DNA from: an uncultured Sphingomonadaceae bacterium
Lineage (GTDB): Bacteria > Pseudomonadota > Alphaproteobacteria > Sphingomonadales > Sphingomonadaceae
Assembly (NCBI GenBank): GCA_947489315.1
Contig: CANLCX010000002.1
Span: forward strand, 1,054,001 to 1,118,000
Direction: 5' to 3'
Length of the DNA: 64,000 nt
Under the pieces are notes generated by a model. That model made no database searches, was not told the origin of the DNA, and saw nothing but the letters and a program-made list of their open reading frames with translations. Shown piece after piece: positions 57,202 through 64,000 of this stretch (positions are counted from its first letter, which is position 1; each line of letters opens with the position of its first letter). The position numbers and the translations under genes were made by a program.

Positions 57202-57315
57202 TCTGAGGTCTCATTTCTACTGCTAAGTCAGCTTCTTATGATCACGACAAATATTTTCGACAATTTTTTCAGTGCATTAGGCGACGACAAGTGCCGTTGG
57301 GCGCGCTGCGAAAAA

Positions 57316-59868
57316 TCAGAATGATTTGGAGATTTGGAACGAAATGAAACGGCCCAAAACGTTGGCATTTGCTGAATCATAGTTCAGGGAAAGTGCCGGA
57401 AATGCCACAAATGGCGGGTCTTGGTCGAATAGATTGGTGACGCCGATTGTAGACACCCATCCACTTGACCACTTGTTCTCGCTGTCAGGGCCGATCCGGT
57501 AGCTTAAGCTCAGATCAACTGTTGTCCATGAATCGACCGCCACATCGACTGCCCCTCTATTGTCTACATAGCCATCTACGTAATTTACGAAAGCTGCGGC
57601 ACTGAATCCGTTGTTAGACCAAGTCAGTCCGCTCCTCATCTTGAAATCAGCAGGATTGAAAACGGTATCCACACTGTCGACGAGGGGCGAGCCAACAAGC
57701 AATTGATTAGCGAAGTCGAAATAGTAACTTCCTGCAGAGGTAAGATTGAAGGTTCCTGCATCACTCTGGATCAGATAACCGATGGAGTAATCAAGGCCAC
57801 GGACCTCAGTCACGGCCAAATTTTGCAACCTGTTATCAAAGATAGCCTGAACGTCAGCCGCCGCGACACCATCAATGTTCCTGAAGCCCGGAGCGGAGAA
57901 AAGTGCATCTATTTCAGCATCTGTTGGGTTCCTGTTTAAGAATGGAGCCAAACTCGAGTCTGTAAAATACGCACTGCCTGATGCTGGAGTATCGATGCGG
58001 TTTTCATATCGAATGTCAAAATACGTTACATTGACAGCAAGATCGGGCACAGTACCTGGGTTCCAGTCAACGCCAATTGTCCATGTGGTTGATGTCTCTG
58101 GGCCCAGCGCATTGTTGCGGCCTTGGTTGAGGATGAATGGAACGAAGCCCGCTGGAGATGTTGGGTCCGAGAACGACGCACGATTTAAGGCTGTCGGCGA
58201 GTTAGTGCTATCATCTAATTGGATCAAAATGGGTGCTCTGAAAGACGTTCCGTACGTCCCTCGAATTAGAATGCCTTCGGTTGGCTCATATACCAAACCC
58301 AACTTAGGGTCTGTTGTTGACCCAAAATCGCTGTATCGTTCATATCTTGCCGCTCCCACGATTTCTAAGCGATTCACAAATGGCACAGCATTTTCCTCGC
58401 CAATCAGAGGAATGTGCACCTCTCCGAAGACTGCGAATACATCCCTGTCGGAGTCTCGCTGTGTTGGAGTGCCGACTCCAACATCGAAAGAGGAAGCAAG
58501 CGTTTCTTTTCGGTACTCTCCACCAAGCGCTGTCCGCACTTCTCCTCCTGGAAGTTCAGCAATCTTCCCATTGAATATTGTATTTAACACCCAAAGGTCG
58601 GTTTTGTTATCTTCGATTGAAGTGAAAGATGCGATAGGCGTTTCCGTCTGACGAAAACCACTAGCGCTACTGTAAGAAGCCGAGGCTTTCACCTGCCAAT
58701 CAGGTCCAATCTTTTTCTCAACACCGGCATTCAAATTTATCTGTTGGGTGTTGCCAACTGTGAACGTTGAAAACGCGAAGGTTCCAAGATCCACTGAAGA
58801 GGTAGTATCGAACTTTCGGTCACTATAGAGACCAGACAACTCAATGGAAATGTCACTACCCAGATCCTGGTTTATAAGGGCAAAAACACTGTGCCGCTCC
58901 TGATTTGGTAAGATTGTCCTTGGGTCCGCAGCGTCTTTTGTGAATTCACGGTCAGCAGAATCTAGCGCTGACCGATTATAGTAGTCGTATGTGATAAGAC
59001 CATTTCCTGACCTCCACTTTGTTCCAAAAGTCTGACTGGCTCGAAACTCGTCAGATGCACCTTCGGTCACTGTTCCATATCTCAAAACAGATTCCGACCC
59101 CTCGAAATCCTCTCGAAGAACAATGTTAACCACACCAGATACGGCGTCTGACCCATAAAGCGCAGATGCCCCGTCAGTGAGTAAGTCGACCCTCTCAATG
59201 GCAGAAATGGGAATCATTGAGATATCTACGTATGAGCCATTGCTGGATGCCGCCAAGCGCTTTCCGTTCAAGAGAACGAGCGTCGAACCATTCCCGAGAC
59301 CACGCAAGTTGATACCAGCACCGGATTCTACGGAGGCGCTGCCACCCACACCTGGCCCCGGACCACCTTCATCATTAACACCGCCGCCAAAATTCTGCGG
59401 CACCGTTTGAATAAATTCCTGAAGCGTTGATGCGCCTGACAGCTCAATGTCCCGCCGATCGAATTGTATCAACGGTGACGAGTCGGGCGCCACGCCCCGA
59501 ATATTCGTGCCCGTAACAACAATTATGGGTGTTGAAGGCTGCTGCGGTGCGGCAACGGTAGAGCGCCTTGCCTTAACGATAGCTATCGCACCTGATCTGT
59601 CTTTATTTGCCTGAAATCCCGTGCCCGCAAGAATTGCCTTGAGCGCCGCGTCTGCTGTCTTTGTGCCCTTCACACCTGGACTACGGATGGGCTGCACGTC
59701 ATCCATCTTGTAGATGACTTGACGCCCTGTCTGCTTTGCATAGGTATCTAGTGCGGCTTTCAGGCTACCCGCAGGAATATTATATTCTTGCGTTTGCCCA
59801 TAGGCTGGCGTTGCCATTGCAACAATAGATGTGGTGGCCAAGGCCGCTGCGAGATTTCTGGTATTCAT
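57316..59868 (-). CDS. TonB-dependent receptor with STN domain
   Basis: The 850-residue outer-membrane receptor has a signal peptide ending at AYGQ (about residue 25), an STN signalling domain (about 27-100), a TonB box-like IIVVTG, a plug (about 125-260) and a 22-strand-type barrel ending in the usual aromatic residue (QISKSF). The STN domain means ligand binding is passed to a FecR anti-sigma factor, and the fecR gene lies 80 bases upstream. Codon use is more A/T-rich than in the neighbouring core genes, which fits acquired DNA. The ligand is unknown. Confidence 0.92.
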   Translation of the reverse strand: MNTRNLAAALATTSIVAMATPAYGQTQEYNIPAGSLKAALDTYAKQTGRQVIYKMDDVQPIRSPGVKGTKTADAALKAILAGTGFQANKDRSGAIAIVKARRSTVAAPQQPSTPIIVVTGTNIRGVAPDSSPLIQFDRRDIELSGASTLQEFIQTVPQNFGGGVNDEGGPGPGVGGSASVESGAGINLRGLGNGSTLVLLNGKRLAASSNGSYVDISMIPISAIERVDLLTDGASALYGSDAVSGVVNIVLREDFEGSESVLRYGTVTEGASDEFRASQTFGTKWRSGNGLITYDYYNRSALDSADREFTKDAADPRTILPNQERHSVFALINQDLGSDISIELSGLYSDRKFDTTSSVDLGTFAFSTFTVGNTQQINLNAGVEKKIGPDWQVKASASYSSASGFRQTETPIASFTSIEDNKTDLWVLNTIFNGKIAELPGGEVRTALGGEYRKETLASSFDVGVGTPTQRDSDRDVFAVFGEVHIPLIGEENAVPFVNRLEIVGAARYERYSDFGSTTDPKLGLVYEPTEGILIRGTYGTSFRAPILIQLDDSTNSPTALNRASFSDPTSPAGFVPFILNQGRNNALGPETSTTWTIGVDWNPGTVPDLAVNVTYFDIRYENRIDTPASGSAYFTDSSLAPFLNRNPTDAEIDALFSAPGFRNIDGVAAADVQAIFDNRLQNLAVTEVRGLDYSIGYLIQSDAGTFNLTSAGSYYFDFANQLLVGSPLVDSVDTVFNPADFKMRSGLTWSNNGFSAAAFVNYVDGYVDNRGAVDVAVDSWTTVDLSLSYRIGPDSENKWSSGWVSTIGVTNLFDQDPPFVAFPALSLNYDSANANVLGRFISFQISKSF

Positions 59869-59948
59869 TTTAACCCCCCTCTAAGTCTGCGACATTTTTT
59901 GCCGCCTTAAAGGTTCAGACAATCGGGTGTCATAAACCCGTAACGCAT

Positions 59949-60959
59949 TCACTGCGAAATCTTCACACCATCTTCCTGCCGCTCGACGCGCAAACCATAT
60001 GCGTCGTCGAGCAGCCGGACGAAAGCATCGACATTAGAGGCTTGGAACGTACCCCCAATTCTGATCCTGGCGGTTTCGGCATCACCAATAATGAGTTGCT
60101 TTTTGTTATAACGGTTGAATTCAGATGCGGCTTCGGTCAGCGTTGACTGATCAAATACCAGCATGCCGTCACGCCATGACAATTCGGTTTCAACACGTTT
60201 GGGTGATTTTATGGCGACCAATGTCGAGGCTTCATCGGCAAAGGCCATATCACCGCGTGTGATAACGGCGGAGTTGGTTACCTTGCCGCTCGCCATTTCA
60301 TCAACGCGCACACGCCCTTCAAGCACTGCAACGGTTACCTTTTCTCCGTCCTTGCGAACCGAGAATTTCGTACCCAATACGGTGATGACGCGGTTTCCGG
60401 CATAAACGACAAATGGCACTTCTTCAGAGCGTTTGACGTCAAAAAAAGCTTCACCTTCATCAACCCACACTTCACGGCTAGTTTCTGTAAGGGCGGTTCG
60501 CAGTTCCGTAGCGGTATTGAGTTCCACCTTACTGCCATCGGCAAGCGGGACGATCTTATGATCGCCAATCGCCGTTGCCAATTGTACCTGGTCCGATCGC
60601 ATTGCAGGATCATCTTTGTCGGCCATATTCTGCTGCGTCGCCGGCAGGAATATGACGGTGATGATACCAACCATGATGAGAATGGAAGCGGCCAGCGAGA
60701 CAGGCTTCCAGTTGCGCGACCAATGTCGTGGGCCTTGCGGGGTCTCTGCTTGCTTAAGGGGAACAAGCGCTGCGAGACGATCCGCAAGGCCCCACCCATG
60801 TTCAAGGCGCCAAAAGGCGGCCTTGTGCGCCATGGATTGGTCAAGCCATTGATCAAGCTCTACCTGATCTTCATCTGTCCATTCGGGCTCCTCTCGGCGT
60901 AGCAGCCAAAGGGATGCTTCTTCCTCGATCTGGCGCGCGTTGTTAGATTCAGCGTTCAT
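59949..60959 (-). CDS. FecR family anti-sigma factor
   Basis: The 336-residue protein has an N-terminal DUF4880 sigma-binding region (EEEASLWLLRREEPEWTDED), one membrane helix (about 90-108), a FecR domain (about 125-215) and a C-terminal STN-contact domain (RIGGTFQASNVDAFVRLLDD). It passes the signal from the TonB receptor to an ECF sigma factor. Its ATG overlaps the stop of the sigma-factor remnant (ATGA). Confidence 0.92.
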   Translation of the reverse strand: MNAESNNARQIEEEASLWLLRREEPEWTDEDQVELDQWLDQSMAHKAAFWRLEHGWGLADRLAALVPLKQAETPQGPRHWSRNWKPVSLAASILIMVGIITVIFLPATQQNMADKDDPAMRSDQVQLATAIGDHKIVPLADGSKVELNTATELRTALTETSREVWVDEGEAFFDVKRSEEVPFVVYAGNRVITVLGTKFSVRKDGEKVTVAVLEGRVRVDEMASGKVTNSAVITRGDMAFADEASTLVAIKSPKRVETELSWRDGMLVFDQSTLTEAASEFNRYNKKQLIIGDAETARIRIGGTFQASNVDAFVRLLDDAYGLRVERQEDGVKISQ

Positions 60960-61261
60960 TGCTTGCTCGCCTTACCGTTTTTGTCGCGCGCCTTTGTCCT
61001 GACTATCTTGCCAGAACCCCCAAGCATGAAATCAACCAATGCACGCATGCCGAGCGTCATCTGTTTTTCCACGGTATCTTTGCCCACACCGAGTTGGTCG
61101 GCAACTTCACGGGTAGAAAAGCCTTGTACTTTTCTGAGCCGGACAACTTCGCCGCAACGGTCCGGGAGATTATCGATGCCCGCTTGCACGAGTAGCTGAA
61201 CCTGCACCCCAAACATATCAAACGCCGCAAAGCGAAAGTGATATCGGGCTTTCTCAACCAT
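60956..61261 (-). pseudogene. 5'-truncated ECF (FecI-type) sigma factor gene
   Basis: About 101 residues remain, from an ATG complementary to 61259-61261. They cover sigma region 4 (LPDRCGEVVRLRKVQGFSTR, then GVGKDTVEKQMTLGMRALVD). Region 2, which binds the -10 element and core polymerase, is absent. Upstream of about 61265 the reading frame is antisense to trbG and unrelated to sigma factors. The receptor-FecR cassette is thus separated from its activator and promoter. Confidence 0.78.
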
Positions 61262-61307
61262 CCAAAGCTTCCGAGGGGCCCGAACCGATAGCCGAAAGGA
61301 CCCGCTC

Positions 61308-62288
61308 ATGAAACACATAGCGCTCATTGCCGCCACCTTGCTCAGCGCCTGTGCCGGCGCCCATCCTGCCCGAACGGCCTCCACCATGCCGATGCAGGCG
61401 GCAGAACTTGTCAGCGAAACCAGAACACCGATAGAGCTCACCAAGCTCCCGGCTCAAACAAACATGCCGCACCAGCTCTTAAAGATCGCGGAGAAAAAGC
61501 CGGGCAAGAAGGGACCCGCGCCAACGGCGCGCGTCAACGCCGCCAACCGGTCAGCACTGCAGGAACCCGAAACACACGGGTTTATAAAGGCCGTACAAAT
61601 CTATCCCTTTGTCCAAGGGACCGTATACAAACTCTACGCCGCGCCCGAGCGGGTCAGCGATATTGCGCTGCAGCCCGGCGAAAAATTATCCTCCGTGGCC
61701 GCTGGTGACACGGTGCGCTGGATTGTGGGTGATACGACTAGCGGATCTGGAACGGCACGTCGGACGCATATTCTCGTAAAACCATCGGCACCTGGCCTCG
61801 TCACCAATCTGATCATTACGACTGATCGCCGCACCTATTATCTGCAACTGGAATCGACCGAAAAAACTGCGATGGCGGCATTGTCCTGGACCTATCCGCA
61901 GGACGAACTGCTCGCCATCAAGCGCGGGCAGGACGCAGCGGATATGCGGGCACCCATCGCCGAGGGCCTCAATATCGAAAATCTGAACTTTGGTTATGCA
62001 ATCTCCGGCGACAATCCGCCTTGGCGGCCCATTCGCGTTTTTGATGATGGACGGCAGGTATTTATTTCCTTTCCAGAAAGCATCGCCACCGGGGAAGCGC
62101 CGCCACTCTTTGTGAGCGGTCCCAAAGGCGAAGCGCAGCTGGTCAATTACCGGATGCGCGGTAACTATTATATTGTCGACCGGTTGTTTGATGCAGCGGA
62201 ACTCCGGCTTGGAACCAAGCCGCAACGCATCGTTCGCATCACAAGAAAAACTAACAAGAAATCGAAACGCCGGGAGAAACGCCAATGA
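61308..62288 (+). CDS. trbG: Conjugal transfer protein TrbG/VirB9
   Basis: The 326-residue protein has a signal peptide with a lipobox-like LLSACAG and the TrbG/VirB9/CagX domain (about residues 95-320): YPFVQGTVYKLYAAPERVSD, GDTVRWIVGDTTSGSG and a late GNYYIVDRLFDAAELRLG. It would form part of the outer-membrane core of a type IV secretion channel. No trbF precedes it; the upstream DNA is the sigma-factor remnant 46 bases away. Its stop overlaps the trbI start (ATGA). Confidence 0.9.
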   Translation: MKHIALIAATLLSACAGAHPARTASTMPMQAAELVSETRTPIELTKLPAQTNMPHQLLKIAEKKPGKKGPAPTARVNAANRSALQEPETHGFIKAVQIYPFVQGTVYKLYAAPERVSDIALQPGEKLSSVAAGDTVRWIVGDTTSGSGTARRTHILVKPSAPGLVTNLIITTDRRTYYLQLESTEKTAMAALSWTYPQDELLAIKRGQDAADMRAPIAEGLNIENLNFGYAISGDNPPWRPIRVFDDGRQVFISFPESIATGEAPPLFVSGPKGEAQLVNYRMRGNYYIVDRLFDAAELRLGTKPQRIVRITRKTNKKSKRREKRQ

Positions 62289-63526
62289 GCGCGCCTGAAC
62301 AACCAGCATCACCGCCGCCCAAGGCTGATCCCGAAACACTGGTGCTGCACAGCAAACCGCCGGCGATCATCCGCTTCAAGCGCGGCCTGATCATCGCTAT
62401 GGTGGCACTGGGCGCGCTGGCGATTATCGGCGTGACCTGGATTGCGCTCAAACCCGCAACACTGGACCTGATCGCTGATACCGAAACCCGTATAAATGCC
62501 GAGAATAAACGGCCTCCTGACGCACTGGCCAGCGGACCGCAAAGCTATGCCGACGTTCCGAAACTCGGTCCCAAGCTGCCCGGCGATCTCGGCAAGCCGA
62601 TATTGGACAAGCGGCGGACGATGGCGACCGAGAACGGAGGATCATTAAGATCGGATCAGGATGCACTGAACGCGGCCCAGGCTGCCGAAACCGAACGGCA
62701 GAGGCTGGCCGCGGAACAGCGCAAAGTGCGCGAAGCAGATGTGATTGTTTCTTTGTCGCGGGCACCATCTGCAACAGCTGAAGCAATACCCGTCGCTTCC
62801 AATCCTGCGGTTAGAACACCCACACCGCCAAATCCGGAAAACATAGAATTTGATCAAACTAACGATCCGAACGCGCAAGGCCGCAAGATTGCATTTGCGA
62901 AGGCTGGAAATAACGATGAAGTTGTTAGCGCGCACCGTCTTCAAGCCGCACCATCGCCTTGGACACTCACCGCCGGAAGCATCATTTCTGCCAGCCTTAT
63001 AACGGGCTTGAAATCCGATCTTCCGGGTCTTGTAACCGCCCAAGTCACCGAAAATGCCTATGACAGCATTACCGGACTTACAATATTGATTCCGCAAGGG
63101 TCGCGCCTGATCGGGGAATATGACAGCGTCATCGCATTCGGGCAAAGCCGAGCCTTGCTGGTCTGGCAGCGGCTGATATTGCCTGATGGATCCTCCATCC
63201 GCATCGACAATGCGCCAGCGAGCGATACATCCGGCTATGCTGGCCTCTCTGACAAAATCGACAATCACAGCTGGAAACTTCTCAAGGGCATTGCGCTTTC
63301 CACGCTTCTGGGCATGGGTACCGAGCTGACCTTTGGCAGCAGCGAAAGCGATCTGGTGCGCGCAATCCGCGAATCCACCCAGCAAAATGCCGACCGTGCC
63401 GGACAGCAACTGGTGGGCAAGAACCTCACCATACAGCCAACCATCACAATACGGCCCGGATTTCCATTGCGGATATTGGTGCATAAGGACCTGGTTTTAC
63501 AGCCTTGGCCAAATGGGGACTATTGA
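62285..63526 (+). CDS. trbI: Conjugal transfer protein TrbI/VirB10
   Basis: The 413-residue protein has a cytoplasmic proline-rich start, one membrane helix (GLIIAMVALGALAIIGVTWI, about 38-57), a periplasmic linker with a charged helix (about 135-160) and a C-terminal TrbI domain (about 220-405, TGLTILIPQGSRLIGEYDS). It spans the envelope and links inner-membrane ATPases to TrbG. Length is normal, so this gene looks intact. Confidence 0.92.
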   Translation: MSAPEQPASPPPKADPETLVLHSKPPAIIRFKRGLIIAMVALGALAIIGVTWIALKPATLDLIADTETRINAENKRPPDALASGPQSYADVPKLGPKLPGDLGKPILDKRRTMATENGGSLRSDQDALNAAQAAETERQRLAAEQRKVREADVIVSLSRAPSATAEAIPVASNPAVRTPTPPNPENIEFDQTNDPNAQGRKIAFAKAGNNDEVVSAHRLQAAPSPWTLTAGSIISASLITGLKSDLPGLVTAQVTENAYDSITGLTILIPQGSRLIGEYDSVIAFGQSRALLVWQRLILPDGSSIRIDNAPASDTSGYAGLSDKIDNHSWKLLKGIALSTLLGMGTELTFGSSESDLVRAIRESTQQNADRAGQQLVGKNLTIQPTITIRPGFPLRILVHKDLVLQPWPNGDY

Positions 63527-63527
63527 G

Positions 63528-63758
63528 ATGGCGGATCTACGTATCGGCAAACTCCCCGACAGAACGCCGGTCAAGCTGACGATCTCGGTATTGCCGGAGC
63601 TCAATGATGCACTATCCGATTATGCAGCCATCTATGCCGAAACCTATGGACAAACCGATCCGGTAACAGAACTGATACCGGCCATGCTAACCGCGTTTCT
63701 CGACAGTGATCGGACTTTCAAACGCAATCGGGTAAAACTGATAAATGGCATGAAGTGA
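63528..63758 (+). CDS. DUF2274 protein of the trb cluster
   Basis: The 76-residue protein (MADLRIGKLPDRTPVKLTIS...) matches DUF2274, a small family that regularly follows trbI in integrative conjugative elements. Its ATG comes one base after the trbI stop. Function unknown; its place supports an ICE origin for this segment. Confidence 0.85.
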   Translation: MADLRIGKLPDRTPVKLTISVLPELNDALSDYAAIYAETYGQTDPVTELIPAMLTAFLDSDRTFKRNRVKLINGMK

Positions 63759-64000
63759 TGGATGCTCCGAAAAATATCGGCTATTTTCATTGGGCCATTT
63801 TCTTCCAGCAGCGTTAAAATGTGCAGCGCCTTGCTGACGGCTTGAATCGAAACAACGCTGGCGTCCGCTATGGAAGCAAACGCAGACTTTAGAAATCGGA
63901 TGCATTGTTACACCATCTCAGATGCATTGTTACACCATCTCAATTGTCACGCCATCTCAATGGTTGGATAACCGTGCTGAGTTGGTCCGGAACCGCGCCG
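63759..64000. repeat. Tandem 22-bp repeats, probable insertion sequence end
   Basis: After the DUF2274 gene no gene is seen. A perfect tandem pair of the 22-mer that ends in TTGTTACACCATCTCA lies at 63899-63920 and 63921-63942. A third, shorter copy with two changes (ATTGTCACGCCATCTCA) follows at 63943-63959. Arrays of this type sit inside the ends of IS21-family elements, whose transposase genes would lie beyond the right edge. Confidence 0.5.

Noticed and set aside
57875-58651. 258-codon plus-strand frame inside the TonB receptor gene.
   Set aside because: It is antisense to a full-length receptor with all its domains and has no family features.
61262-61444. Possible N-terminal part of the sigma factor beyond residue 101.
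   Set aside because: The residues are antisense to trbG and show no sigma region 2 pattern; the sigma gene is better read as truncated.
1-64000. CRISPR arrays, rRNA genes and phage structural genes.
   Set aside because: I looked for regularly spaced repeats, rRNA core sequences and capsid/tail-type proteins and saw none; the only repeat arrays are the short ones listed.

Overview
The window reads as the chromosome of a Gram-negative alphaproteobacterium of the order Sphingomonadales, probably a marine or freshwater relative of Sphingorhabdus, Parasphingorhabdus or Sphingopyxis. This placement is inferred from protein style: PEP-CTERM tails of the PEPxxW type, a one-cysteine DksA, a TonB receptor with an STN domain, class II DAHP synthase, and small periplasmic proteins with a DEIVVCG motif. 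I could not test it by search. Genes are dense, on both strands, in short operons.

Bases 1 to about 52.2 kb are core genome. From left to right they hold an NlpD-like LytM protein, a K+ channel, lipase-like and phytanoyl-CoA dioxygenase-like enzymes, rimO, a GST, a PEP-CTERM protein, DUF1993 and MAPEG genes, a LysR regulator, a diguanylate cyclase, polA, a decayed GH97 alpha-glucosidase, serS-surE, a Ser/Gly repeat protein with a PEP-like tail, dksA, a PilZ protein and a CoA transferase. Then come a LytS/LytTR two-component system with a DUF2891 lipoprotein, a MATE transporter, a SleB-like cell-wall hydrolase and DAHP synthase. A three-gene envelope-sensing operon follows (response regulator, FecR/LysM protein, CHASE2 kinase), then tRNA-Gln, ilvE, a MarR regulator, proC, ybjN, ubiK and tspO. 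The last core genes are an ABC exporter, a tonB-exbB-exbD-exbD operon, hom, glpX, a lipoprotein hydrolase, a uracil-DNA glycosylase-like gene, a flavodoxin and recJ.

From 52.3 kb to the right edge the character changes. A tRNA-Glu gene is followed at once by repeated TGAGGGTATAT sites, a P4-type tyrosine integrase, an excisionase-like HTH gene, an HU gene, a RES/Xre toxin-antitoxin pair with its own iterated operator, and several unrecognised or broken genes. Next is a TonB-receptor/FecR cassette whose sigma-factor gene has lost its 5' half, and then a conjugation remnant (trbG, trbI, DUF2274 gene). The window ends in tandem 22-bp repeats that look like the end of an insertion sequence. I read this as the left part of a composite genomic island integrated in tRNA-Glu; its right end lies outside the window.

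Most of the first 52 kb is ordinary. The points most worth a second look are the patchwork island and its junctions, the repeat arrays beside the integrase and antitoxin genes, the RR-FecR/LysM-CHASE2 operon, the repetitive PEP-like surface protein and the GH97 pseudogene with two visible lesions.
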